In this document: positions 1-8,838 of the stretch, in pieces
Numbering within the stretch: the first letter of the stretch is position 1
Layout of the letters: every line of letters begins with the position of its first letter
DNA from: JADKAV01 sp963704075
GTDB lineage: Bacteria; Actinomycetota; Actinomycetes; S36-B12; UBA10799
NCBI GenBank assembly: GCA_963704075.1
Contig: CAVPGV010000014.1
Span: 106,402-170,401, forward strand
Direction of reading: 5' to 3'
DNA length: 64,000 bases
The notes under the pieces: model-generated
Databases searched by the model: none
The model's input: the letters and a program-made list of their open reading frames with translations, nothing else
What the model was told of the DNA's origin: nothing
Translations under genes and position numbers: made by a program

Positions 1-1
1 C

Positions 2-589
2 CGCGAGGGCATGGTGGTCGCCGGGACCAGCGCCGGGGCGTCCGTCCTCAGTGAACATATGGTGGCGCTCGGTGCGGCGGGTGAGACCCCCAAGCAGCGA
101 ATGGCCAGCCTCGCCCAGGGCCTGGGGCTGCTCCCGGACGTCGTGGTGGACCAGCATTTCTCGCAGCGGGGTCGGTTCGGCCGATTGCTGGCTCTCGTCG
201 CCGCCAGCCCGAATCTGCTCGGCATGGGCATCGACGAGGACACCAGCGCCATCGTGACCGACGAGACCGTGATGGAGGTATACGGCCGCGGTTCGGTCTT
301 CCTGGCCGAAGCCGACCAAGCCGTGACCAACGCCTATGCCGCACGCGGCACGGACCCGATCCTCATCAGTGGGGCGAACGTCCACTTCCTGCCCAGTGCC
401 ACCCTGTTCGACCTGCGAGCCCGCCAGCTGCTGGAGTTCCGGACGGCCGTCGAACAGGCGCAGATCGCCCGTCGCACATCCGAGCACGTGTCGCCCAGCA
501 GCGCCACGCGCCGGGTGAACGCCGAAGGTGCGCACGACCGCAACGCCGAGCGTGGGATGAAGCGCCGCAGACTCCCACCGCCCAGCTGA
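2..589 (+). CDS. cphB: Cyanophycinase, C-terminal part (gene truncated by window start)
   Basis: Cyanophycinase is a serine peptidase (S51 type) that cuts cyanophycin into beta-Asp-Arg dipeptides. The frame is open from the first bases of the window, so the N-terminus lies outside it. The nucleophile motif GTSAGAS is visible at about residues 8-14 of the fragment, and the family motif DQHFSQRGRFGRLL follows. The last 45 or so residues are polar and Arg-rich and look like a variable tail. The stop lies 30 bases before cphA on the same strand, so the two are very likely co-transcribed. Family assignment is firm; only the missing N-terminus is unknown. Confidence 0.9.
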   Translation, partial: REGMVVAGTSAGASVLSEHMVALGAAGETPKQRMASLAQGLGLLPDVVVDQHFSQRGRFGRLLALVAASPNLLGMGIDEDTSAIVTDETVMEVYGRGSVFLAEADQAVTNAYAARGTDPILISGANVHFLPSATLFDLRARQLLEFRTAVEQAQIARRTSEHVSPSSATRRVNAEGAHDRNAERGMKRRRLPPPS

Positions 590-619
590 ATCGAACCGCC
601 CCTATGACGAGGAGTCCGG

Positions 620-3313
620 ATGGCTGACACCGCACCTGGTTCGCTGCAGATCCTGCGTACCCGTGTCTATCGCGGGCCCAACGTCTGGTCCTACGAGCAG
701 TGTGTGCACCTGCTGGTGGACCTCGGGGAATTGGAACAGTGGCCCAGCGCTCGCATCCCCGGGTTCGTCGACCGGCTCATCGAAGTACTGCCGGGGGTCG
801 GCGAGCACTCCTGTTCAACGGGTAGGCGCGGCGGTTTCCTCGAACGACTCCGCGAGGGCACATGGCTGGGTCACGTGGCCGAGCACGTCGCGCTGCAGTT
901 GCAGGCCGAGGCCGGGCACGAGATCCGGCGCGGAAAGACCCGGTCGGCCGATGAGCCCGGCCAGTACCACGTGATCTACGGCTACATCGACGAGCGCGTG
1001 GGCGTCGCGGCGGGTCGGCTGGCGGTTCGCCTGGTCAACCACTTGGTCGAGCCGGATCCGCAGTTCGATTTCGACCAAGAGCTGGAGCGCTTCCTCCTCG
1101 ACTCCGAGCGCTACGCCTTCGGACCGTCGACACAGGCACTCGTCGATGAAGCAGCCAGCCGCGACATCCCGTACATCCGCTTGAACTCGGGCTCCTTGGT
1201 GCAGTTCGGCCAGGGGGTCCATCAACGCCGGATCCGAGCAACGATGACGTCCCAGACGAGTGCACTGGCCGTGGACATCGCATCGGACAAGGAACTCACG
1301 GCGAGGCTGCTCGGCGCGGCCGGATTGCCCGTTCCGCACTCTCAGGGCGTGCGCACAGTGGACCAAGCTGTGCGTCTGGCCGAACGCATCGCCTACCCCG
1401 TGGTCCTGAAACCGGCGGACGGTAACCACGGCCGCGGTGTTCAACTGGACCTGCGCAGCGCCGAGCAGGTGCAAGAGTCCTTCGCCGCGGCCAAGGAACA
1501 GGCGCGCAATGGGCGGGTCATCGTGGAGAGCTTCTACCAGGGCAAGGACTACCGGGTCCTGGTCGTGGGCGGGCACATGGTCGCGGTCGCCGAGAGGGTC
1601 CCGGCCCATGTCGTCGGCGACGGCGAACACACCATCGCCGAGTTGGTGGACATCGTGAACGCGGACCCGCGCCGGGGCGTCGGGCACGAGAAGGTCCTCA
1701 CCCGGATCAAGGTCACCTCTGCGGCCGAGCAACTCGTGGCCGAACAGGGCTTCGCGATGGACGACGTCCCCGATGCCGGTGTGGAGGTGGCGCTCGCCGC
1801 CACCGGCAACATGAGCACCGGCGGCATCTCGATCGACCGCACCTACGAGGCGCACCCGGACAACGTGGAGATCGCCGAGGAGGCCGCCCGCGTCGTGGGG
1901 CTGGACGTGGCGGGGATCGACTTCATCTGCCCGGACATCGCTGAGCCCGTGCGCGAGACCGGTGGCGGGATCTGCGAGGTCAATGCCGCACCGGGGTTCC
2001 GCATGCACACCCATCCCACGGTCGGTGAACCGCAGTTCGTGGCGAAGGCCGTGATCGACAACCTGTTCCCCATCGGTTCCCGGTCGAGGGTCCCGATCAT
2101 CGCCGTCACGGGAACCAACGGGAAGACGACAACCGCGCGGATGCTCGCCGCCATCTTCAAGGGGATGGGCCACAAGGTGGGCATGACATCGACCGACGGC
2201 ATCACCATCGATCAGCGTCTGATCATCCGCGCGGACGCCTCCGGCCCGAAGAGCGCGCGCATGGTGCTGCAGAATCCGCGCGTCGACTTCGCGGTGCTGG
2301 AGGTGGCACGCGGCGGGATCCTGCGCGAAGGGCTCGGCTACGACCGCAACAATGTCGCGGTCGTGACCAACGTGGCCCCCGACCACCTGGGGATCGGCGG
2401 GATCAACACCTTGGAACAACTGGCCGACGTGAAATCGGTCGTCGTCGAGGCCGTACCGCGGGACGGGATCGCGGTTCTCAACGCCGACGACCCATTGGTC
2501 GCCGGGATGCGACGACGATGCCGCGGCGACGTGATCTGGTTCAGTCTCGGCGAACCCGGATCACAGGGTCGCGAATTGGCCGAGGCCCACTGCCGGCGTG
2601 GCGGCACGGCGGTGTTGCTGGACTCCGACGAGCGCGGCGAATACATCCTGCTGCGGCAAGGCCGGCGGTCGATGCGGCTGACGTACTGCGACCGGCTGCC
2701 GGCGACCTACGGCGGGAAGGCCCGGTTCAACGTTATGAACGCCATGGCTGCCGCGGGAGCGGCTTTCGCCCAGGGAGCCCATCTACACGACATTCGCGCG
2801 GGCCTGACCGGCTTCCTGCCGACCTGGGACTCGGCACCCGGTCGGCTCAACTACATCGACGTCGGCGGCGTCCACGGGTTCGTCGACTACGCACACAACG
2901 CCCCCGGGTTACGCGCCCTCGGGGAATTCCTGCAGGCGTATCTGGAGGGCCTGTCCAAGAGCAATCAGGACATCGGACGACGTCGACTGATCGGCGTGGT
3001 GGGGACTGCCGGGGACAGGCGTGACAGCGACATCATCGAGTTGGGCCGGGTGGCCGCGGACTTCTTTGACGTCATCGTGATCCGCGAGGACAAGAAGCGG
3101 CGTGGCCGCGAGCAGGGCGAAGTCGTCGCACTCATCGACCAGGGGATCAAGGAGCAGACCCCGGGGCGTACCCGGGAGACGCACATCATCCTCGACGAGG
3201 TCGAAGCCACCCAGTACGCCCTCTCGGTGGCCAACCCCGGCGACGTGCTGGCGGTGATGGGCGACGACCTGCAGGCGCTGGCCGACACCCTCATGGCACA
3301 GGCACACCAGTAG
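620..3313 (+). CDS. cphA: Cyanophycin synthetase
   Basis: Cyanophycin synthetase (897 aa, close to the usual length) polymerises Asp and Arg into cyanophycin using ATP. Three parts are visible. The N-domain contains RVYRGPN near residue 15. The ATP-grasp domain spans about residues 210-480, with KPADGNHGRGV near 263 and the metal-binding ICEVNAAPGF near 450. The Mur-ligase domain begins near 490, with the P-loop GTNGKTTTARM near 497 and YAHNAPG further on. The ATG at 620 is preceded by the ribosome site GAGGAG. It follows cphB and converges on a Mur ligase paralogue of itself, with 46 bases between the two stops. No disruption is seen. Confidence 0.96.
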   Translation: MADTAPGSLQILRTRVYRGPNVWSYEQCVHLLVDLGELEQWPSARIPGFVDRLIEVLPGVGEHSCSTGRRGGFLERLREGTWLGHVAEHVALQLQAEAGHEIRRGKTRSADEPGQYHVIYGYIDERVGVAAGRLAVRLVNHLVEPDPQFDFDQELERFLLDSERYAFGPSTQALVDEAASRDIPYIRLNSGSLVQFGQGVHQRRIRATMTSQTSALAVDIASDKELTARLLGAAGLPVPHSQGVRTVDQAVRLAERIAYPVVLKPADGNHGRGVQLDLRSAEQVQESFAAAKEQARNGRVIVESFYQGKDYRVLVVGGHMVAVAERVPAHVVGDGEHTIAELVDIVNADPRRGVGHEKVLTRIKVTSAAEQLVAEQGFAMDDVPDAGVEVALAATGNMSTGGISIDRTYEAHPDNVEIAEEAARVVGLDVAGIDFICPDIAEPVRETGGGICEVNAAPGFRMHTHPTVGEPQFVAKAVIDNLFPIGSRSRVPIIAVTGTNGKTTTARMLAAIFKGMGHKVGMTSTDGITIDQRLIIRADASGPKSARMVLQNPRVDFAVLEVARGGILREGLGYDRNNVAVVTNVAPDHLGIGGINTLEQLADVKSVVVEAVPRDGIAVLNADDPLVAGMRRRCRGDVIWFSLGEPGSQGRELAEAHCRRGGTAVLLDSDERGEYILLRQGRRSMRLTYCDRLPATYGGKARFNVMNAMAAAGAAFAQGAHLHDIRAGLTGFLPTWDSAPGRLNYIDVGGVHGFVDYAHNAPGLRALGEFLQAYLEGLSKSNQDIGRRRLIGVVGTAGDRRDSDIIELGRVAADFFDVIVIREDKKRRGREQGEVVALIDQGIKEQTPGRTRETHIILDEVEATQYALSVANPGDVLAVMGDDLQALADTLMAQAHQ

Positions 3314-3359
3314 CGCCGCCTCAGCGCCTCCGGGCAGAATCGGAGTCGGAACCGGCGCC

Positions 3360-4859
3360 TCAGGTACCGGACCACCGGTCCGCGTCGACCTCAACGCCTC
3401 CCCGGGACACGATCAGTTCCTCCAAATCCTGAAGTTGCTCGGCCACGGTGATCACGAGCACATCACCCGGAGCACTTCTGTCCAGCAGACCGACCAGCGC
3501 CTGCTGCTCGCTGTCGAAACACAGCGCCGATTGGGCGCCCGCCACGAGCATGCCCGCGGTGAATTGTGCGCGCATCTCCTCAGCCGTCCGGTCCCGCAAA
3601 TACCCGGGCTTGTCCAGCGGGAACGCCTCGTCGGCAAGGTCCACCGCGGTGAATCCCATGCCTTGCAGGACCTCATCATCGCGGTCGCCCGCAGTGCCGA
3701 AGGCCACCCGCAGTTCACCCCCGCCGGCCAGCACCCTGGCGGTCGTGAGGAGTTCTCGAAGACTCTCGGTGTTGTGCGCCATGTCCAGGATCACGAGACG
3801 CCCGTTCACCGCCCAGCAGTTGAAGCGTCCGGAGGAAAGTTGGCGATCCGGACGGAATGTCCTCAGGGCGTCACGCACATGCTGCACCGGGATTCCCGCG
3901 GCCAGCGCGGCGGATGCGGCCGCCAGGACGTTGTCGACATTGAAGCGAGCGTGTCCCCCAATCGTGACGGGCATGTCCGCCACCGCGCCCAGATCCTCGT
4001 CCAGATCCCCTAGGACTACCACCCGCCCCTCGCGCAGCGTCGTATAGCGCTCTCCCCCTGGATCGGCGTAGAGACCGAAGAACCACAGCCGCGCCTGCGT
4101 CTGCTGGGCCATGTGCCTGACCAGCGGGTCGTCGGCGTTCAGCACCGCCCATCCGTCAGCTTCCACAACCCTTACAACGGTGGCCTTCACCATCGCCAAC
4201 TGCTCGACGGTGTTGATGCCGTGACTCCCCAGGTGATCGGCGGCCACGTTGGTGACCACGGCGACATCGACCCGGCGAACACTCATGCCACGCAGCAGCA
4301 GTCCGCCCCTGGCGGTTTCGAGAACGGCAAACTCCACCCCGGGTTCGGCGAGCACGCGGCGTGCGCCGGCGGGTCCACTGAAGTCGCCGGCCTCGACAAG
4401 GTCACCATCGCGGAAGACGCCGTCAGTGCTGGACCAGGCGGTGGACATCCCCGCCGTACGCGCACAATGGGCGATGATCCGGGTGGTGGTCGTCTTTCCG
4501 TTGGTACCGCTGACGGCCACGCAGGGCACCGCCGGGTCCAACAGATCGAAAGGCTGGGGGGCCCCGGTGCTGTACGCCGGACGGGGGGCGTCGTAGATCG
4601 CCGCCCGCACTGCCTCCAGATGCGCCCGCGCCAGACCGCGATCTGACACGGGCCAGGCCACGACGTAGCCCTCATCCGTTGGTCGCACGACCAGGTTGTC
4701 GGCGGAGAACTCCATTCCGACCGCCCCCGCCTCCTGGGCCACGATGTCGCAGATCTCCTGGCGTGTTTCCCATGCCGCAGCCAGGGACAGGCGGACTGCC
4801 GGTCCGGAGACATCCGGGTTGGGTCCGGCGAGGACCCGGATGTCGAGAATCACCGTCAC
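3360..4859 (-). CDS. CphA-like Mur ligase family protein lacking the ATP-grasp domain
   Basis: This 499-residue protein resembles the two ends of cyanophycin synthetase without its middle. The N-terminus has ILDIRVLAGPN, matching the CphA N-domain motif (ILRTRVYRGPN). After about 115 residues the Mur ligase domain begins: P-loop GTNGKTTTTR near residue 118, then FAVLETARGGLLLRG and AVVTNVAADHLGSHGINT, all close to CphA. No ATP-grasp motifs are present. It should be an ATP-dependent amide ligase; in CphA the Mur-like half adds arginine, so an amino acid ligase role is an inference. The GTG at 4859 was chosen because it starts just before the conserved motif and avoids overlap with the divergent tldD; the open frame extends to 4967. 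Substrate unknown. Confidence 0.85.
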   Translation of the reverse strand: MTVILDIRVLAGPNPDVSGPAVRLSLAAAWETRQEICDIVAQEAGAVGMEFSADNLVVRPTDEGYVVAWPVSDRGLARAHLEAVRAAIYDAPRPAYSTGAPQPFDLLDPAVPCVAVSGTNGKTTTTRIIAHCARTAGMSTAWSSTDGVFRDGDLVEAGDFSGPAGARRVLAEPGVEFAVLETARGGLLLRGMSVRRVDVAVVTNVAADHLGSHGINTVEQLAMVKATVVRVVEADGWAVLNADDPLVRHMAQQTQARLWFFGLYADPGGERYTTLREGRVVVLGDLDEDLGAVADMPVTIGGHARFNVDNVLAAASAALAAGIPVQHVRDALRTFRPDRQLSSGRFNCWAVNGRLVILDMAHNTESLRELLTTARVLAGGGELRVAFGTAGDRDDEVLQGMGFTAVDLADEAFPLDKPGYLRDRTAEEMRAQFTAGMLVAGAQSALCFDSEQQALVGLLDRSAPGDVLVITVAEQLQDLEELIVSRGGVEVDADRWSGT

Positions 4860-4890
4860 GACATCCAGCGTGTCATGCCCACCGGGCAGA

Positions 4891-6402
4891 ATGCGGTGTG
4901 TGACCACCGATGCTTCCGCGTACGCCCGTCTCGACCCGCACATCACAACGCTGGATGTCAGCGCCATCGAGGACGTGGCCCTGTCCCAGTGCCGTCGCGC
5001 GGGCGCCTCGTACGCCGCCGTCCGCCTGCATCAGGTCCGGTCCCGGGTGGTGCACCTGCGCGACCTCGAACTGGAGACTGCAGTTGATCACCGGGATCTC
5101 GGGGTCGGGATACGGGTAGTGGTCGGGGGCGCGTGGGGTTTCGCCTCGACCAGCCGACTGGACCGCGATGCGGTCCGGGACGCGGCCCGGCGGGCGTGTG
5201 ACCTGGCGGTGCGCTGCTCTCAGCTCGGAGGATCCGAGGTGACCCTGGCGGACGAACCGCAGGCAACGGGTATCCACATCTCGGGCTACGAAACGGACCC
5301 CTTCTCGATACCGATGGACGAGATGGTGGGGCTCCTGCGCCAGAAATGTGACTTGTTCGCGCCGGGCGTCGACCACTCAAGCGCCTCTCTCGAATGTGCC
5401 CTGGAGACCACTTTCCTCGCCGATCTGGCGGGGACCCGGGTGTGGCAACAACGGGCGCGCATCCAGCCGGTGTACACAGCGGTCCGGCTCACCGACACCG
5501 GCTTCGACGACATGTCCAGCACCGCCCCGCCGATCGGCAAGGGCTGGGAGTGCTGCTCGTCGCAATGGGATCGCGACGACGAGCTGTCCTCTCTGCCCAC
5601 CTTGCTCGCCGAGAAGACCTCCGCCCCCGGCGTGGAGCCGGGCTGCTACGACCTGGTCATCGACCCGACCAATCTGTGGCTCACCATCCATGAATCTGTG
5701 GGGCACGCCACTGAGAAGGACCGGGCGCTGGGGTACGAGGCCAACTACGCGGGCACCTCGTTCGCCACCCCGGAGCAGGTGGGGACGTTGCGCTACGGCA
5801 GCCCGCTGATGAACGTCACTGCGGACCGCACGGTGCCCCACGGGCTGTCCACCGTCGGATGGGACGACGAGGGGGTGGCCGCACAGCAGTGGGATCTGGT
5901 TCGCGACGGTGTGCTCGTGGGGTACCAACTCGACCGCCAGATGGCCGGACCGGGCAACCGATCGAACGGGTGCGCCTACGCGGACAGCGCCGAACACGTG
6001 CCCATCCAACGCATGCCGAACGTGAGCCTGCAGCCCGATCCGGACGGACCGACCACCGACGCCCTGATCGCCGGGGTGGAGGACGGCATCTATGTCGTCG
6101 GCGACAAGTCGTGGTCCATCGACATGCAGCGCTTCAACTTCCAGTTCACCGGACAGCGCTTCTACCGCATCCGCGCCGGACGCCTCGCCGGGCAACTGCG
6201 CGATGTGGCCTACCAGTCCAACACCCTGGACTTCTGGGCATCGCTGTCCGCCCTGGGCGGGCCGACCACCTACCGATTGGGGGGCGCCCTGAACTGCGGC
6301 AAAGGGCAACCCGGGCAGGTTGCAGCGGTCTCCCACGGCTGCCCCAGCGCCGTGTTCACGGGCGTCAACATTCTCAACACCGGTCAGGAGGCAGGGCGAT
6401 GA
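4891..6402 (+). CDS. tldD: TldD family metalloprotease subunit
   Basis: TldD is the catalytic subunit of the TldD/TldE zinc protease, which trims unfolded peptides and modified-peptide leaders in other bacteria. The HEXXXH metal site is visible as HESVGH at about residues 267-272, within the conserved stretch through GYEANYAGTSF. The C-terminal part includes the typical GVEDGIYVVGDKSWSIDMQR region. Length from the ATG at 4891 is 503 aa; GTG at 4900 is an equally possible start. It diverges from the Mur ligase gene with only about 31 bases between starts, and overlaps tldE by four bases (ATGA), so the two subunits are translationally coupled. Confidence 0.92.
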   Translation: MRCVTTDASAYARLDPHITTLDVSAIEDVALSQCRRAGASYAAVRLHQVRSRVVHLRDLELETAVDHRDLGVGIRVVVGGAWGFASTSRLDRDAVRDAARRACDLAVRCSQLGGSEVTLADEPQATGIHISGYETDPFSIPMDEMVGLLRQKCDLFAPGVDHSSASLECALETTFLADLAGTRVWQQRARIQPVYTAVRLTDTGFDDMSSTAPPIGKGWECCSSQWDRDDELSSLPTLLAEKTSAPGVEPGCYDLVIDPTNLWLTIHESVGHATEKDRALGYEANYAGTSFATPEQVGTLRYGSPLMNVTADRTVPHGLSTVGWDDEGVAAQQWDLVRDGVLVGYQLDRQMAGPGNRSNGCAYADSAEHVPIQRMPNVSLQPDPDGPTTDALIAGVEDGIYVVGDKSWSIDMQRFNFQFTGQRFYRIRAGRLAGQLRDVAYQSNTLDFWASLSALGGPTTYRLGGALNCGKGQPGQVAAVSHGCPSAVFTGVNILNTGQEAGR

Positions 6403-7739
6403 AGCCCTCGGAGATCGTGGAATCCGCACTTCAGACGCTGGACGGGGGGTGTGTGATCCTGCGCGCCGGTCACTCCCAGAACCTGCGCTGGGCAAACTCC
6501 GCCTTGACCACGAACGGGGATTCGTTCACGAGCACCATGACGGTCATCGCGATCGACTCCGCGAATCCGGACCGGGTGGGTATCGCCGCCGGCCAGGCGT
6601 TCGGCCCTGAAGCCGCCACGGACCTGGTCGGTGAGGCCCAGCGCGCCGCTCACACTGCCCAGCCGACAGATGCGGCCCCTTTGTGGAAAGGGCAGGAAGA
6701 TCCTGGGTTCGAGCAGGAATCCGCTGAAGTCGATCCCGGACAGACCTCGACCATGATGCGAGCGGTCGGCACATTGCTGGACCAGCCGCATGGGCAGTTC
6801 GGCTACGCCGAACTCGACACCACGACCACCTATCTGGGCACCACGAGCGGCACCCGGACCCGCCACGTGCAGGATGCGGTGCGGCTCGAGGCATCGGCCC
6901 GCACCGACGCCGCATCCACCTGGTGGGGCAGCAACACCCTCGCCGTCGATTTGGACGCCGTGACGCGCCAACAGACGCAGCAACTCGCCCTGCAGGAGGA
7001 ACGAGCCGAACTGGCTCCCGGACGTCACCCCGTGATCCTCACGCCGGCGGCGGTAGCGGATCTACTCATCTACCTGTCCTGGTCGGCGGGCGCCCGCGAT
7101 GCGATGGAGGGTCACAGTGTCTTCGCAAAGCCCGGCGGCGGGACCCGTCTGGGTGAGCGCCTCACCGAGCGGTCACTGCGCTTGTTCGCCAATCCTCGCT
7201 ACGAGGGTCTGTCCACGTCATCGCACGTCTGCACCGAGGCGAACTCGAGTGTGTTGTCCATCTTCGACAACGGGATGTCGCTGACGCAGTGCGATCTGAT
7301 CGACGACGGGCAACTGGTGAATCTGCGAGCCAGCCGGGCCACGTCCCAGCGATTCGGACTTCCCACGGCGTACCTCGCCGACAACCTGATCCTTGACGAC
7401 GCGGACGGTCACGGCGGTCTGGACGATCTCATCGCCCGGACCGACGATGCCGTGTTGATCACTTGCCTGTGGTACATCCGCGAGGTCGACCCCCAGAACC
7501 TGTTGCTCACGGGGTTGACCCGGGACGGCGTCTACCGCGTGCGGCACGGTCACGTCGTGGCCGGCCTGCCGAACTTCCGGTTCAACGTCTCGGTCACCGA
7601 CCTGCTGGCCCGGATCCGCGACGCGAGCCTCAGTTCGCCGTGCCTGCCGCGCGAATGGGCCGACTGGTTCACACGCACCTCCATGCCGGCACTTCTGATC
7701 GATGGCTTCAATCTCAGCAGTGCCAGCGACGCGCGATGA
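6399..7739 (+). CDS. tldE: TldE/PmbA family protein
   Basis: This is the non-catalytic partner of TldD (446 aa). It lacks an HEXXXH site, as expected for TldE/PmbA. Visible family features are a central GRHPVILTPAAVADLL segment and, near the C-terminus, the NLLLTGLTRDGVYRVRHG and LPNFRFNVS stretches typical of the fold. The ATG at 6399 overlaps the tldD stop (ATGA). The pair sits next to cyanophycin genes, so the natural substrate could be a peptide from that pathway, but that is a guess from position. It ends 22 bases from the convergent DUF3099 gene. Confidence 0.9.
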   Translation: MKPSEIVESALQTLDGGCVILRAGHSQNLRWANSALTTNGDSFTSTMTVIAIDSANPDRVGIAAGQAFGPEAATDLVGEAQRAAHTAQPTDAAPLWKGQEDPGFEQESAEVDPGQTSTMMRAVGTLLDQPHGQFGYAELDTTTTYLGTTSGTRTRHVQDAVRLEASARTDAASTWWGSNTLAVDLDAVTRQQTQQLALQEERAELAPGRHPVILTPAAVADLLIYLSWSAGARDAMEGHSVFAKPGGGTRLGERLTERSLRLFANPRYEGLSTSSHVCTEANSSVLSIFDNGMSLTQCDLIDDGQLVNLRASRATSQRFGLPTAYLADNLILDDADGHGGLDDLIARTDDAVLITCLWYIREVDPQNLLLTGLTRDGVYRVRHGHVVAGLPNFRFNVSVTDLLARIRDASLSSPCLPREWADWFTRTSMPALLIDGFNLSSASDAR

Positions 7740-7761
7740 TTCCCTGTGGACAGGAATGGCC

Positions 7762-8052
7762 TCAGTCGCTCTTGCGGGCACCGATCTGACGTTGGTCGTT
7801 GAGGATGATCGTCGGCGTGGGTTGCGCCGACCGATCACGACCGGCGTTCGCCATCACGACGGCGATGTACGGCAGGAACACGGCACCCGCGACCAGCGCC
7901 CAGCGCAGCCAACCGGTGGCGATGATGGCTCCGACGAAGCAGATCGTGCGAATGGCCATCGAGATCAGGTATCGACGGGTACGCTGCCGCTGGTCCTCGC
8001 TGAGCGGGACCTGGGCTCCCGTGATGGGGATGATGTCCTTCGACCGTGCCAC
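7762..8052 (-). CDS. DUF3099 family small membrane protein
   Basis: A 96-residue protein with two adjacent hydrophobic segments: about residues 29-45 (MAIRTICFVGAIIATGW) and 48-66 (WALVAGAVFLPYIAVVMAN). The N-terminal ITGAQVPLSEDQRQRTRRY stretch matches the actinobacterial DUF3099 family, whose function is unknown. The GTG at 8052 gives the normal family length; the open frame runs further up to 8127 but those residues do not look like the family. The start lies about 50 bases from the divergent 8103 gene. Confidence 0.75.
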   Translation of the reverse strand: MARSKDIIPITGAQVPLSEDQRQRTRRYLISMAIRTICFVGAIIATGWLRWALVAGAVFLPYIAVVMANAGRDRSAQPTPTIILNDQRQIGARKSD

Positions 8053-8102
8053 TCTTCCACGGTAGTCTCGCTGCGGCACACCCGCCAACGCCCGGGGGGA
8101 CG

Positions 8103-8585
8103 ATGACCAGCACGTTGGAACGCCCACCGCCGACGCAACGCCGTGCTATCAGCTTCGGGACGTGGGTTTCGGCCGTGATCGCGGCGCACATGGCCCTGTG
8201 GGGCACCGTGATGGCCGGCGGCTGGCTGTACCGGGACGACTTCATCCTGCAGGCGCAGGCCGCCCGACTCGGGCTCACCACGGCTCTGCTCTTGAACAAC
8301 CACGACGGCCACCTCATGCCTGCGACCCACCTCGTGGTTTGGGTGGTGCAGGAGCTCGGCGGCCTGGACTACGCCCTAGTGGCAGGCACGATGCTGATCG
8401 GTCAGATCGTCCTGGTCGCCAGTGCCGTGACCGCATTCACGGCACTTCTCGGTCGCGGCATGTCGACCAGTTCGACCGATTCGAACCTCTGTGTGGAATC
8501 CGTGCGGGTGGGCAAGGTCGTACCCAGCGACCTGCCTTACGGTGGTGGTGTCTACATCGCCGATCAACTGCGGGGACTGCAGTGA
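8103..8585 (+). pseudogene. Truncated GT-C-like membrane protein with unrelated tail
   Basis: The first 120 or so residues resemble the N-terminus of the 601-residue membrane protein encoded at 62093-63898. Here WLYRDDF is followed by NHDGHLMPATHLVVWV; there the equivalents are WWQDDYV and DWNGHLQPGS. That family normally has about ten membrane helices, but this frame leaves it after the second and continues with a polar tail of about 43 residues (from GMSTSSTDSN) that I do not recognise. It therefore looks like a remnant truncated by rearrangement. The ATG at 8103 is preceded by CCGGGGGACG. Whether the short product is made is unknown. Confidence 0.55.
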
Positions 8586-8621
8586 GCGGACCGCGCATAG
8601 CACCACCACAGGGAGTGCAAG

Positions 8622-8834
8622 ATGAGCAACAGGACCTACCGGCTGAGCGAGATCGTGGGCACGTCCCCGGACAGCGTGGATCAGGCGATCCGAAACGGAA
8701 TCGAGCGTGCCGCGCAGACCCTGCGCCACATCGACTGGTTCGAGGTGACTGACATCCGTGGCTACATACGGGAGGGCGGGGTCAACCACTACCAGGTCAC
8801 TATGAAGATCGGTTTCCGCCTCGAGGACGAGTGA
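8622..8834 (+). CDS. Dodecin family flavin-binding protein
   Basis: Dodecins are about 70-residue proteins that assemble into hollow dodecamers storing flavin or CoA. This 70-residue protein has the full family pattern: YRLSEIVGTSPDSVDQAI, IERAAQTLRHIDWFEV with the flavin-stacking Trp, and a final MKIGFRLED. The ATG at 8622 is preceded by GGGAGTGCAAG. It sits just ahead of the SURF1 gene on the same strand. Confident call. Confidence 0.93.
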   Translation: MSNRTYRLSEIVGTSPDSVDQAIRNGIERAAQTLRHIDWFEVTDIRGYIREGGVNHYQVTMKIGFRLEDE

Positions 8835-8838
8835 CACC

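Noticed and set aside
815..2419. 534-codon open frame on the minus strand
   Set aside because: It is antisense to cphA, has no family motif and reflects high GC at third codon positions.
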